DNA of 64,000 bases from RGIG995 sp045542115 (GTDB lineage: Bacteria > Bacillota > Clostridia > Oscillospirales > UBA644). Within the stretch, counting starts at the first letter, position 1; every line of letters starts with the position of its first letter. This document shows, piece after piece, positions 7,738-16,953 of this stretch. The translations under genes and the position numbers were made by a program. Where the stretch lies: NCBI GenBank assembly GCA_045542115.1, contig JAZQKK010000014.1, positions 186,001-250,000 of the forward strand. Direction: 5' to 3'. Below the pieces are notes generated by a model that made no database searches, was not told where the DNA came from, and saw nothing but the letters and a program-made list of their open reading frames with translations.

Positions 7738-8361
7738 ATGATGCAGAACTTACTCGCCATCCCCTTCCCCGATTGGCTGACCGCCTGGGATCTGGGCGTG
7801 GATAACTGGATCCAGTCTTGGCGCACTCCCTGGCTGGATAAAATCTTCACCGTGATCACCCGGCTGGGAGATGAAGGGATCATCTGGATTGCCTTGGCCA
7901 TTCTTCTTCTGTGCTTTAAAAAGACCCGGAAGATCGGCATTACGATGGGGTTAGGTCTGATCATTACCACGATTTTGGGCAATGAGATTTTGAAGAAGAT
8001 CGTGGAACGCCCCCGTCCCTTTGATACGCCTGGTGCAATGTTAGACGGAGACAGCCTTTTAGTTCCCCGTCCCGGACAGTATTCCTTCCCCTCGGGACAC
8101 ACCGGGTCGTCCTTCGCCTCTGCGGTGGCAATCGTACTGTACGACCGGAAGATCGGCATCCCGGCGCTGATATTGGCTGCGCTGATTGCCTTTTCCCGGC
8201 TCTACGTATACGTTCATTTTCCCACCGACGTCATTGCGGGGACCGTTTTGGGAACGATCAGCGCATTGATTGCATTCTTCCTGTGGAGAAAATGGCTGGA
8301 AAAATTGGTAATCAAGGCTTGGAACAAGCTTTTCAAAAAGCATACCATTGAACGAATCTGA
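7738..8361 (+). CDS. PAP2 superfamily membrane phosphatase
   Basis: 207 residues with about five hydrophobic helices. All three acid phosphatase motifs are present: K-x6-RP (KKIVERPRP, about 84-92), PSGHT near 119 and SR-x5-H-x3-D (SRLYVYVHFPTD near 155). Such enzymes dephosphorylate lipid phosphates, for example undecaprenyl pyrophosphate or phosphatidylglycerol phosphate, on the outer face of the membrane. Which lipid cannot be decided. The start was set at 7738, where AAAGGAG sits 7 nt upstream and a strong promoter lies before it; the frame stays open much further 5' without a plausible start. Confidence 0.88.
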   Translation: MMQNLLAIPFPDWLTAWDLGVDNWIQSWRTPWLDKIFTVITRLGDEGIIWIALAILLLCFKKTRKIGITMGLGLIITTILGNEILKKIVERPRPFDTPGAMLDGDSLLVPRPGQYSFPSGHTGSSFASAVAIVLYDRKIGIPALILAALIAFSRLYVYVHFPTDVIAGTVLGTISALIAFFLWRKWLEKLVIKAWNKLFKKHTIERI

Positions 8362-8365
8362 TTTC

Positions 8366-8397
8366 TCGGCCGCAGAACCATCTGCGGCCCTTCTTTC
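8366..8397 (+). terminator. Terminator between the PAP2 and GH78 genes
   Basis: GGCCGCAGA / TCTGCGGCC stem with ACCA loop, then CTTCTTTC. The T-run is interrupted, so some read-through into the next gene is likely. Confidence 0.7.
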
Positions 8398-8421
8398 AAA
8401 AGAAACGAGGAAAAACTCTTT

Positions 8422-10383
8422 ATGAAACCGGCAAAATGGATTTGGCTGAAAGGCGAATTTGAAATTTATCACGCGATGCTTCTGCATTGCCGCAGAGAAG
8501 AATACGGGGTCCTTTATCCCCCGCTCTGGCATTGCTCTACCCCCTATGCAAACGTAACGTTTTTAAAAACCGTAACTCTCGAAAAGGAAGAAACGTTTCA
8601 AGTCTACGGAAAAGGCGTTGGTTACGTGCGGCTGGGACGGGATAAATTCCCCTTACAGAGCGATATCACCCTTCCGGCGGGCACCCACGAATTAAAAGTG
8701 ACGCTGATGGCATTGGACGGAACCTTCCCCTGTATTTTTATCGACGGCAATCAAATTTTTACCGACGAGACCTGGCAGGCAAATCACTCCACCGCGGAAT
8801 TATTCCCCGTGGGAGCGATGGACGAATATACCGACAAAAACGACAATCCGCATATTTTTAAGTTCTCCTACAAACCTTTGACCCCTGTAAAAAAACAGGT
8901 CGTGGACGGGGGAATCTTGTGGGATTTCGGAACCGAAACCTTTGCCTGTGTCACGGTAAGCGGAGCAGACGAAAACGAATCCTACGAACTGTACTACGGG
9001 GAATCCCCGGAAGAGGCGTTGAGCGGTCCGGAAGCGGTGGTTCGCCAGACGGTTACGGGAGCGTCTTCCTATCGGTTTCCCGGTCGGGCATTCCGCTATT
9101 TGTGCATTAAAAATCCAAACGCAGCCCAATTGACCGTAGGAGCGGAATACGAATATCTCCCCCTGGAAGACCGGGCGAACTTTACTTGTGACAATCCGGA
9201 AATCAAAAAGATTTGGGATGTTTGTGCCTATACCTTCCACCTCAATTCCCGGGAATTTTTCCTGGACGGAATCAAACGGGATCGGTGGGTCTGGTCGGGA
9301 GACGCGTACCAATCTTATATGGCAAACAATTACCTCTTCTTTGACAACAATATAACAAAACGTACCATTCTTGCTCTGTTGGGCAAACCTCCCTTCGAAC
9401 AGCACATCAATACCATCAACGACTACACGATGTATCTCATTATCGCCGTGGAAGAGTATTACCGAAACACGGGAGATCTGGACTTCGTAAACTTCGTCTG
9501 GAAACGAATCTGCGGTCTGTACGGGTTCTTGGCCGGGCGCGTAGACGAAGAGGGATACATCTGTAAGCGGGACGGAGACTGGATTTTCATCGACTGGTCG
9601 GATATGGACAAATCGGGAAATCTGTGCGCAGAACAGATCCTCTTCTGGCGCACCAAGAAAACAATGGCCTTTTTGTCGGAACTTTTGGGAGAAGACGGAA
9701 CGAAGTATACGGCGGAAGCGGACGTTTTGCAGAAGAAGATTATAAAAGACTATTGGAACGACGAAAAGAAAGCCTTTATCGACTGCTATTCTTCCGGATT
9801 AAACAACGTCACCCGCCACGCCAACATCTTTGCCATTCTCTATGATTTCGTAGACCGCAAAACGATGGACGAAATTATGGAGCACGTGCTGGAAAACGAT
9901 ACAGTTACCCATATTACCACCCCGTATTTTGAATTTTTCGAATTGCTGGCCTACGGAAAGTTGGGAAAGATGGAACACATTCAAAACAAAATTGAATCCT
10001 ACTGGGGCGGAATCATTGCCCTGGGCGGAACCTCGGTATGGGAACAGTTCGACCCTGAAAAACAAGGACTGGAACATTACGAAATGTACGGCAAAAAGTT
10101 TGGCTGCTCTCTGTGTCACGCTTGGGGAAGCGGCCCCATCTATCTGCTGGGCCGGTTCTGTGCCGGGGTCTACCCCACCGGCGTGGGATACGAAACCTTC
10201 CGCGTGGAACCCAATCCCGGGAAATACCAATCCTTCGATGCAAAAGTTCCTCTGCCCCAGGGAGAAGTTTCCGTGTCGTATCACGACGGAAAACTTACGG
10301 TTCTTGCGGGAGCCACAGGTGGAACGTTGTTGTGGAACGGAAAGGAATATCCCTTGGAAAAAGATATTTCCCTCACAATCTGA
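8422..10383 (+). CDS. Alpha-L-rhamnosidase-like glycoside hydrolase (GH78)
   Basis: 653 residues without a signal peptide, so cytoplasmic. Beta-sandwich regions occupy about the first 250 residues. They are followed by an (alpha/alpha)6 catalytic barrel with the GH78 hallmark DGIKRDRW-x-WSGDA near 285-299, containing the acidic active site residues, and a C-terminal beta domain. GH78 enzymes release terminal alpha-L-rhamnose from plant glycosides or polysaccharides. At 653 residues it is shorter than many GH78 proteins. No rhamnose catabolism or oligosaccharide transport genes lie nearby. It follows the PAP2 gene across a leaky-looking terminator. The true substrate is inferred from the family only. 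Confidence 0.85.
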   Translation: MKPAKWIWLKGEFEIYHAMLLHCRREEYGVLYPPLWHCSTPYANVTFLKTVTLEKEETFQVYGKGVGYVRLGRDKFPLQSDITLPAGTHELKVTLMALDGTFPCIFIDGNQIFTDETWQANHSTAELFPVGAMDEYTDKNDNPHIFKFSYKPLTPVKKQVVDGGILWDFGTETFACVTVSGADENESYELYYGESPEEALSGPEAVVRQTVTGASSYRFPGRAFRYLCIKNPNAAQLTVGAEYEYLPLEDRANFTCDNPEIKKIWDVCAYTFHLNSREFFLDGIKRDRWVWSGDAYQSYMANNYLFFDNNITKRTILALLGKPPFEQHINTINDYTMYLIIAVEEYYRNTGDLDFVNFVWKRICGLYGFLAGRVDEEGYICKRDGDWIFIDWSDMDKSGNLCAEQILFWRTKKTMAFLSELLGEDGTKYTAEADVLQKKIIKDYWNDEKKAFIDCYSSGLNNVTRHANIFAILYDFVDRKTMDEIMEHVLENDTVTHITTPYFEFFELLAYGKLGKMEHIQNKIESYWGGIIALGGTSVWEQFDPEKQGLEHYEMYGKKFGCSLCHAWGSGPIYLLGRFCAGVYPTGVGYETFRVEPNPGKYQSFDAKVPLPQGEVSVSYHDGKLTVLAGATGGTLLWNGKEYPLEKDISLTI

Positions 10384-10387
10384 AATA

Positions 10388-10430
10388 CACAATCCCCTCA
10401 CCGAACATTCGGCGAGGGGATTATTATTTT
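10388..10430. terminator. Bidirectional terminator between GH78 and glpK
   Basis: AATCCCCTC / GAGGGGATT stem at 10391-10422 with T-rich flanks on both strands, between convergent genes. Confidence 0.85.
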
Positions 10431-10435
10431 CCGAA

Positions 10436-11920
10436 TTATTTATAAAGCGTTTGTCCAACGGCCCGTTTCCAGCCGTTGAGAAGGATTTCCCGAGAAGCCT
10501 CGTCCATTTGGGGAGAAAAGACCTTTGCCGATGCCCGAAGAGCCGAAAGTTGTTCTTCACTCTCCCAAAGACCAACGCCGAGTCCGGCCATAAACGCCGC
10601 TCCCTGGGCCGTGGTTTCGGTATTGACAGGACGGTCCACGCAAGCCTGTAAAAGGTCGGATTGCAACTGCAAAATCACGTCGCTGCGGGAAGCTCCGCCA
10701 TCCACTTTCAACATCGAAAAATCCTTTCCGGTGTCCTGCCGCATTGCGGTCAGAAGGTCGTTGGTCTGAAAGGCGATACTCTCCAAAGCCGCCCGGATAA
10801 TATTCTCCCGGGTCGTTCCACGGGTAAGTCCGGTAATGGTGCCTCTGGCATACATATCCCAGTAGGGAGAGCCAAGTCCGGTAAAGGCAGGCACGAAGTA
10901 AACGCCCCCGTTATCCACGTTCGCGGCCACCACGTCGGCTTCCGGCGCAGAAGTGATAATCTTCAATTCATCCCGAAGCCACTGCAAGACCGCACCGCCG
11001 ATAAACACACTCCCTTCCAGGGCATACGTTACTTTGTCCCCCCGGCTCCACGCGATAGTAGTGACAAGTCCGTTTTTGGACGCCACGGGACGGTCTCCGG
11101 TATTCAGCATCAAAAAACATCCCGTTCCGTAAGTGTTCTTCCCGTCTCCTTCCCGGAAACAGGTCTGGCCGAACAGGGCGGCGTGTTGGTCTCCGGCAAC
11201 CCCGTACACGGGAATGGGACAACCGAACAATTCCACCGACGTATTCCCGAAGAAGCCGATAGAAGGCTTCACCTCGGGTAAAATAGATTTGGGAATATCA
11301 AACAGGGAAAGTAATTCTTTATCCCATTGCAACATATGAATATTAAACAACATCGTCCGGGACGCATTGGTCACGTCGGTGGCGTGGACTCCGGTCAGCT
11401 TCCACAAAAGATAACAGTCCACCGTCCCAAAGAGAATCTCGCCCCGTTCCGCCCGTTGGCGGACCCCGGGAACATTTTGAAGAATCCATTGAATCTTTGT
11501 GGCGGAGAAATAGGCATCGGGCTTCAACCCGGTCTTTGCGGAAATCGACGCAGAAAGTTCCGCGTTTTCGGCCAATTTGGCCGCTTCATCTGCCGTTCTG
11601 CGGCATTGCCAAACGATGGCATTGCAGACAGGCTCGCCCGTGGTTTTATCCCACAGAATGGTGGTTTCCCGCTGATTGGTAATTCCGATTGCCGCAATCT
11701 GCGAAGGAGAAATCTCCGCATTCTCCAAAGCCTGTTTTGCGGTTTCAAACTGCGTAAACCAAATCTCTTTGGGGTCGTGCTCCACCCAGCCGGGTTGAGG
11801 ATATATCTGGGGAAATTCCATCTGGGCAATGCCCTTCATCGTTCCGTCCCGGTCAAATATAATGCTCCGGGAAGAAGTGGTCCCTTGGTCCAGAGCAAGA
11901 ATATATCGTTTTTCGTTCAT
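10436..11920 (-). CDS. glpK: Glycerol kinase
   Basis: 494 residues of the FGGY kinase family. It shows the N-terminal ALDQGTTSSRS phosphate loop, GITNQRETT, IVWQCRRT, the GlpK block YGTGCFLMLNTG and the C-terminal ATP-site motif DGGASRSD. It phosphorylates glycerol to glycerol-3-phosphate in the cytoplasm, trapping imported glycerol. No glpF or glpD is adjacent. The ATG at 11920 is chosen: it has a GAGGGG ribosome site and matches the normal GlpK start, while the open frame upstream runs through the promoter. Confidence 0.96.
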   Translation of the reverse strand: MNEKRYILALDQGTTSSRSIIFDRDGTMKGIAQMEFPQIYPQPGWVEHDPKEIWFTQFETAKQALENAEISPSQIAAIGITNQRETTILWDKTTGEPVCNAIVWQCRRTADEAAKLAENAELSASISAKTGLKPDAYFSATKIQWILQNVPGVRQRAERGEILFGTVDCYLLWKLTGVHATDVTNASRTMLFNIHMLQWDKELLSLFDIPKSILPEVKPSIGFFGNTSVELFGCPIPVYGVAGDQHAALFGQTCFREGDGKNTYGTGCFLMLNTGDRPVASKNGLVTTIAWSRGDKVTYALEGSVFIGGAVLQWLRDELKIITSAPEADVVAANVDNGGVYFVPAFTGLGSPYWDMYARGTITGLTRGTTRENIIRAALESIAFQTNDLLTAMRQDTGKDFSMLKVDGGASRSDVILQLQSDLLQACVDRPVNTETTAQGAAFMAGLGVGLWESEEQLSALRASAKVFSPQMDEASREILLNGWKRAVGQTLYK

Positions 11921-11944
11921 AAAAGCCCCTCGCGTTTTTCTTTT

Positions 11945-11973
11945 ATCATACCACATTTTCCGAAAAAATGCAA
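11945..11973 (-). promoter_or_regulatory. Sigma-A promoter of glpK
   Basis: Minus strand TTGCAT (11968-11973), 17 bp, TATGAT (11945-11950). Confidence 0.7.
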
Positions 11974-12042
11974 GAGGGGAATGTCCAAAGAAGAAAAACC
12001 CAATAATTCGCAAGAAAATATTCTCTTTCCCCCAAAAAAGAC

Positions 12043-12071
12043 TTGACAAAGGGAAAAAAGTGGTATATAAT
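12043..12071 (+). promoter_or_regulatory. Sigma-A promoter of htpG
   Basis: Consensus TTGACA (12043-12048), 17 bp, TATAAT (12066-12071). I see no CIRCE or CtsR repeat in the leader. Confidence 0.88.
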
Positions 12072-12126
12072 ATAGTATAAATGTTGTAATTTTATATTTT
12101 CAGATTAAGACGAGGAGAACTCCATT

Positions 12127-13944
12127 ATGGCTGAAAAAGGCGGAATTTCGGTACAAACCGAGCACATTTTCCCGATTATCAAACGTTGGCTTTATTCCGA
12201 CAAGGAAATTTTCCTGCGGGAAATCGTCTCCAATGCCGCCGATGCGGAAACCAAGTTAAAGCATTTGGTTGCGGTGGGACAGGCGACGGGAATCGAAGGA
12301 GATTACCGCATCGACGTAACAGTGAACAAAGACAAAAAAACCATCACCGTGGAAGATAACGGAATCGGAATGACCGAAGACGAGGTCAAACAGTATATTA
12401 ACCAAATCGCCCTGTCCGGCGCTTTGGACTTTATTCAAAAATACGAAAACGCCTCCGCTGACGGAATCATCGGTCATTTCGGCTTAGGGTTCTATTCTTC
12501 CTTTATGGTGGCGGACCAAGTGGAGATCCTCACCAGATCCTACACCGACGCACCGGCCGTTCATTGGGTCTGCAACGAAGACGGCGAATTTGAAATGTCC
12601 GAGGGGGACAAAGAAGGCCGAGGCACGAAAATCACCCTTCACGTAACGGAAGAAGAAAAAGAATTTCTGGAACCGGACAAACTGAGAGGTATCTTGACCA
12701 AATATTGTGGATTCTTGTCGTTCCCCGTGTATTTTACCGATGCCTGTGCTACGGTAAAAGAAGGGGAAGAACTTCCGGAAGAAAAACCGGTAAACGATAT
12801 CCAACCCTTGTGGCAAAAAATGCCCAACGAATGTTCCGACGAGGATTACAACGACTTTTACCATAAAGTGTTCTGGGATAACCAGGACCCTTTGTTCCAC
12901 ATTCACATCAACGCAGATTATCCATTGAATTTCAAGGGAATCTTGTATTTCCCCCGGTTGGGGAACGAATACCGGAGCTTAGAAGGGGAAGTCAAACTGT
13001 TCTATAACCGGGTCTTCGTCTCCGATAACATCAAAGAAGTACTTCCCGATTATCTGTTGATGCTGAAAGGCGTTTTGGATTGTCCGGAACTGCCCTTGAA
13101 CGTATCCCGCTCTTATCTGCAAGACAGCGATTACGTGAAAAAGATTTCCGCCCACATCGTAAAAAAGGTCTGCGACAAACTGGCGGGCCTGCACAACACG
13201 GACCCGGAAAAATATCAGTCTTTTTGGGACGATATCAAAATTTTTGTAGAATACGGATGCATCAAGGATAAAAAATTCTACGACCGTATGAAAGATATCG
13301 TTCTGTTCAAGACCACCGACGAGAAATTCGTCACGTTGAACGAGTACAAAAAATTAGACGGCGCAGTGGAAGGCAAGGTCTATTATGCATCGGACCTGAC
13401 CCAACAATCGGTCTACGTAAAACTTTACAAAGACCAGGGGATTCCCGTCATCGTTTTGGACCAATTGATTGACGGACAGTTCATCAACGTTTTGGAACTG
13501 AACGAACCGAATCTTCAATTCCAACGGATCGACGCTGTGACCGATGAAATTTCCAAAGACGGTTCGGAAGAAAACGAGGCATCGGACCTGGCGGAACTGT
13601 TTGCCGCGGCGTCCGGGAAAAGCGACTTGAAGGTGAAAGAAACGGAATTGAAGGATTCTTCCATTCCCGCCATTCTCAACATCACCGAGCAGTCCCGGAG
13701 AATGAACGAAATGGCTCAGATTTACGGAATGAAAGATTTCCATCTGCCTCTGGAAGAAATTTTGGTACTAAACAAAGAAAACCCCATCGTGCAAAAGATT
13801 TCAAAAGACAAAGACTCCGAAACGTCCAAGGCTTTGGCCAAGCAGTTGTACCTTTTGGCGGTTCTTAATCAACGGCAATTTACCGCCGAGGAATTGGAGA
13901 CCTTTTTAAAGGGCAGTTACGAAATTCTGGAACAGATTCAGTAA
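12127..13944 (+). CDS. htpG: Hsp90-family chaperone HtpG
   Basis: 605 residues, close to the family norm. The N-terminal GHKL ATPase domain shows LREIVSNAADA (canonical ..NASDA), EDNGIGM and the lid/phosphate region GHFGLGFYSSFMV. The middle domain contains the conserved LNVSRSYLQ (canonical LNVSRExLQ) at about 325. A shortened C-terminal dimerisation domain follows. HtpG is an ATP-driven cytoplasmic chaperone acting with DnaK. GAGGAG precedes the ATG. It may be cotranscribed with pfkA 30 nt downstream. Confidence 0.96.
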   Translation: MAEKGGISVQTEHIFPIIKRWLYSDKEIFLREIVSNAADAETKLKHLVAVGQATGIEGDYRIDVTVNKDKKTITVEDNGIGMTEDEVKQYINQIALSGALDFIQKYENASADGIIGHFGLGFYSSFMVADQVEILTRSYTDAPAVHWVCNEDGEFEMSEGDKEGRGTKITLHVTEEEKEFLEPDKLRGILTKYCGFLSFPVYFTDACATVKEGEELPEEKPVNDIQPLWQKMPNECSDEDYNDFYHKVFWDNQDPLFHIHINADYPLNFKGILYFPRLGNEYRSLEGEVKLFYNRVFVSDNIKEVLPDYLLMLKGVLDCPELPLNVSRSYLQDSDYVKKISAHIVKKVCDKLAGLHNTDPEKYQSFWDDIKIFVEYGCIKDKKFYDRMKDIVLFKTTDEKFVTLNEYKKLDGAVEGKVYYASDLTQQSVYVKLYKDQGIPVIVLDQLIDGQFINVLELNEPNLQFQRIDAVTDEISKDGSEENEASDLAELFAAASGKSDLKVKETELKDSSIPAILNITEQSRRMNEMAQIYGMKDFHLPLEEILVLNKENPIVQKISKDKDSETSKALAKQLYLLAVLNQRQFTAEELETFLKGSYEILEQIQ

Positions 13945-13974
13945 AAAACATTTTGAGATAAGAGGATAATTGGT

Positions 13975-14988
13975 ATGAAAAGAATCGGTATTTTAACCAG
14001 CGGCGGCGACAGCCAGGGAATGAACAACGCCATTCGCGCCGTCACCCGCACCGCACTTGTAAACGGGATGTCCGTTATGGCCATCCGCAACGGCTATCAG
14101 GGATTGATCGACGGAGATATTGAAGAAATGCACCTGCGTTCGGTCTCCAACATTCTCGACCGGGGCGGTACGTTTCTGAAAACGGCCCGTTGCCTGGAAT
14201 TCAAAACCGAAGAAGGCATCTTGAAGGCTGTGAAGACCTGTAAAGATTTCGGCATCGAAGGGCTTGTGGTTATCGGCGGCGACGGTTCGTTCCGGGGGGC
14301 AAGAGATATGACGTTGCACGGCATTCCCACCGTGGCAATGCCCGGAACCATCGACAACGATATTGCTTGCAGTGATTACACCATCGGCTTTGATACCGCC
14401 GTTAACGTAGCAATGGAAGCGGCGGATAAACTTCGGGACACCTCGATGTCTCATCACAGATGCTCGGTCATTGAAGTTATGGGCCGTCACGCCGGCTATA
14501 TGGCGGTCAACGTAGGGCTTGCAGCCGGTGCAACGTATACGCTCGTTCCGGAAGTGTCCTTTACGATGGAAGAAGTTGCAGACAAGGTCCAACGAGGCAA
14601 AACTGCCGGAAAAACCAACTTTATGATCGTAGTCTCCGAAGGTATTTTTGCCGACGTGAAACAGAACAAGAACTACGAATATCTGGCCGGTTTAGGGATT
14701 ACCAGCGCATCCAAATTTGCCAAAGTCCTGGAAGAAATGACCGGCGTAGAAAGCCGTTCCACCATCCTCGGCCATATTCAGAGAGGCGGTTCTCCCACCG
14801 CACGGGACCGTTATCTTGCTACGGAGATGGGTGCCCGTTGTGCAGAACTGCTCCTGGAAGGAAAATTCAACCGGGTCGTTGTTCTGAAAAAGAATCAGAT
14901 TGTCGATCTTGATCTGCTGGAAGCCTTGGATATGACCAAGGAATTTGACGTAAAACGGTATGAGATCGCCAATACGATTGGTATCTAA
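13975..14988 (+). CDS. pfkA: ATP-dependent 6-phosphofructokinase
   Basis: 337 residues. The N-terminal nucleotide site reads TSGGDSQGMN (usual GGDAPGMN), then GGDGSFRGA near 101 and the catalytic PGTIDNDI near 123, with MGRHAGYMA near 167. Gly rather than Asp after GGD, and Gly rather than Lys before TIDND, mark it as ATP-using rather than pyrophosphate-using by known family rules. It commits fructose-6-phosphate to glycolysis. The start ATG follows AGAGGAT. The SQ replacement in the first loop is a small departure from the common type. Confidence 0.94.
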   Translation: MKRIGILTSGGDSQGMNNAIRAVTRTALVNGMSVMAIRNGYQGLIDGDIEEMHLRSVSNILDRGGTFLKTARCLEFKTEEGILKAVKTCKDFGIEGLVVIGGDGSFRGARDMTLHGIPTVAMPGTIDNDIACSDYTIGFDTAVNVAMEAADKLRDTSMSHHRCSVIEVMGRHAGYMAVNVGLAAGATYTLVPEVSFTMEEVADKVQRGKTAGKTNFMIVVSEGIFADVKQNKNYEYLAGLGITSASKFAKVLEEMTGVESRSTILGHIQRGGSPTARDRYLATEMGARCAELLLEGKFNRVVVLKKNQIVDLDLLEALDMTKEFDVKRYEIANTIGI

Positions 14989-15053
14989 CGTCTAAAAAAT
15001 CTATAAAACCTCCTCTCCCCTGTTTCGGCGGGGGAGTTGGATTTGGAGAAAAA

Positions 15054-15947
15054 ATGAAAAAGCAACATTTTTCCCTCATTGCCGTATTGCTTTCCGGAAT
15101 CCTTTGGGGAACGATAGGAATTTTTAACCGTTATTTTTCCGCCCTGGGGATCGGGTCCCATACCTTGGTCGCCCTCCGGCTTTCTATGGGGACGGCACTG
15201 TTATTCCTTTTTCTTGCCCTGAGAGACCCGAAGGCGTTGAAGCTGAAATGGAAAGACCTTTGGATTTTTGCCGGAGCGGGAATTCTGAGCATCATTCTGT
15301 TCCAGACCTGTTATATGATTACCATTCAGAATTCCACCCTTTCTTTGGCGGCGGTTCTTCTCTACACCTCTCCGGTATTCGTAATGCTGTTTTCCGCCTT
15401 GTTTTTCAAGGAAAAAATCACCCCCGTCAAACTGATTGGGTCGGTTGTTACCGTGGTAGGATGCGCTCTTGCCGCCGGGATTATCGGCCAAGGAGGGGCG
15501 ATCACCCTTCCGGTACTTATCACCGGGTTGTTATCCGGCATCGGATACGCCTCTTACAGTATCTGGGCACGCGCTGCGTTGAATCGAGGCTATAAAGCCA
15601 TTACGATGACGGCCTATTCCTTCTTGTTTGCCTTAGTTCCTCTGTTATTCTTCACGAATTATAAAACCATTGTTTCGGGAATGGTCCAGGAAGGATGGGG
15701 CTCCTTGGGAATGTGGGTCTTGTTGGCGTTGGCCACCGAGGCTCTCCCCTACGCCCTTTACACCGAAGGGTTGGCGGGAATGGATACGGGAAAAGCCGCG
15801 GTAACGGTCGCAATCGAGCCCATCGTGGCGACAATGATCGGGATTTTGTTCTATCAAGAAAAATTGACTCTGCTGCCGGCAATCGGGACAGTCTTGGTCA
15901 TCGGGGCAATCGTACTGCTGAATCTTCCGCCCCGAAAAGCAAAATAA
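15054..15947 (+). CDS. EamA/DMT-family transporter
   Basis: 297 residues with ten hydrophobic segments in two EamA repeats (about 5-140 and 150-290), as expected for the drug/metabolite transporter family. The first helix carries SGILWGTIGIF and the end of repeat one PVFVMLFSALFFKEK, both typical. Members export amino acids, metabolites or drugs; the substrate cannot be inferred here. GGAG precedes the ATG. A short hairpin (CTCCCC/GGGGAG, about 15015-15036) lies between pfkA and this gene but lacks a T-run. Confidence 0.88.
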   Translation: MKKQHFSLIAVLLSGILWGTIGIFNRYFSALGIGSHTLVALRLSMGTALLFLFLALRDPKALKLKWKDLWIFAGAGILSIILFQTCYMITIQNSTLSLAAVLLYTSPVFVMLFSALFFKEKITPVKLIGSVVTVVGCALAAGIIGQGGAITLPVLITGLLSGIGYASYSIWARAALNRGYKAITMTAYSFLFALVPLLFFTNYKTIVSGMVQEGWGSLGMWVLLALATEALPYALYTEGLAGMDTGKAAVTVAIEPIVATMIGILFYQEKLTLLPAIGTVLVIGAIVLLNLPPRKAK

Positions 15948-15956
15948 CGTGTAAAA

Positions 15957-15986
15957 GACAAGCTTTGACAAAGCTTGTCTTTTTTC
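15957..15986 (+). terminator. Terminator of the EamA gene
   Basis: GACAAGCTT / AAGCTTGTC stem followed by TTTTTT. Confidence 0.92.
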
Positions 15987-16013
15987 GTAAGAAATTCTTA
16001 ATATTTTTACACC

Positions 16014-16042
16014 TTGAATTGTAATAAATTCCGTAGTATAAT
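16014..16042 (+). promoter_or_regulatory. Sigma-A promoter of the YwaF-like gene
   Basis: TTGAAT (16014-16019), 17 bp, TATAAT (16037-16042). Confidence 0.8.
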
Positions 16043-16069
16043 GTAGTTATAAGGTTATGGGAGGATTCT

Positions 16070-16900
16070 ATGGAATTTTTGCAAAAACTGTTGACGGTGC
16101 TGGACACGCAGGTTTCCAGACCTGCGTTATACGGATGGTTTCATCTGGTGTGCTTCGCGTTAGCCATCGGCCTTGGCGTATGGCTTTCGCTGCGATGGAA
16201 AAAACCCAAGGCAAAGCAGGTCCGGGGAATTCTTTTGGTGATTTCCATCGTGGTGGTGGTACTGGAAATTTACAAACAGATAAACTACACCTTTACTCCC
16301 ACGGAAACGGGAATTTTAGCGGATTTTCAGTGGTATGCCTTCCCTTGGCAATTTTGCTCGATGCCTATGTACATAGGTCTTTTGGCCGGGATTCTGCCCG
16401 AAGGAAAGTTACATAACGCACTGTGTGCATTTCTTGCCACCTACTCAATTTTTGCCGGCGCTTGCGTGATGTTCTATCCCGGGGACGTTTTTACCCACAC
16501 GCTGGGAATCAACATCCAAACGATGATATGTCACGGAACGATGCTATCCATCGGAATTTTCCTTCTTGCCACCGGTTACGTCAAAGCGGAACACAAAACC
16601 ATCCTGCAAGCCATCCCCGTCTTTTCGACAGCGGTGGTTCTGGCAATGATAATGAACGAATTGGCCCACTGGACAGGATTTACGGGGGGAGAGACCTTCA
16701 ATATGTTCTTTATCAGTCCCTACGAAGACCCGTCTCTTCCGGTCTATTCCATCGTACAACAATACGTTCCCTATCCCTTTTGTCTGATCATCTACATTGC
16801 GGCCTTCTCCTTGGCGGCATACATTATTCTGCTGATTGCGATGGGAATCCGCAAAGCAGCGGAAAAAAGGACGGAAAAGAAACCTTCCTTGGCACAATAA
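16070..16900 (+). CDS. YwaF/TMEM164-family integral membrane protein
   Basis: 276 residues with about seven predicted membrane helices. The family-typical blocks QFCSMPMY (near 97) in the third helix region and ICHGTML (near 151) are present; a Cys and a His in these blocks are strongly conserved in the family. Bacterial members (YwaF, TP0381-like) have no firmly known role; the eukaryotic relative TMEM164 is an acyltransferase for ether lipids. A lipid-related function is therefore conceivable but is inference. GGGAGG precedes the ATG; it is a single-gene unit. Confidence 0.75.
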   Translation: MEFLQKLLTVLDTQVSRPALYGWFHLVCFALAIGLGVWLSLRWKKPKAKQVRGILLVISIVVVVLEIYKQINYTFTPTETGILADFQWYAFPWQFCSMPMYIGLLAGILPEGKLHNALCAFLATYSIFAGACVMFYPGDVFTHTLGINIQTMICHGTMLSIGIFLLATGYVKAEHKTILQAIPVFSTAVVLAMIMNELAHWTGFTGGETFNMFFISPYEDPSLPVYSIVQQYVPYPFCLIIYIAAFSLAAYIILLIAMGIRKAAEKRTEKKPSLAQ

Positions 16901-16912
16901 CTGATTTTATTC

Positions 16913-16951
16913 ATAAAAAACTCCTGTCTCAGCAGAGACAGGAGTTTTTTA
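16913..16951. terminator. Bidirectional terminator between convergent genes
   Basis: CTCCTGTCTC / GAGACAGGAG perfect stem (16921-16944) with A-run before and T-run after. Confidence 0.92.
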
Positions 16952-16953
16952 TT

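Noticed and set aside
12072..12126. CIRCE or CtsR operator in the htpG leader
   Set aside because: No TTAGCACTC-N9-GAGTGCTAA or GGTCAAA-type repeats are visible.
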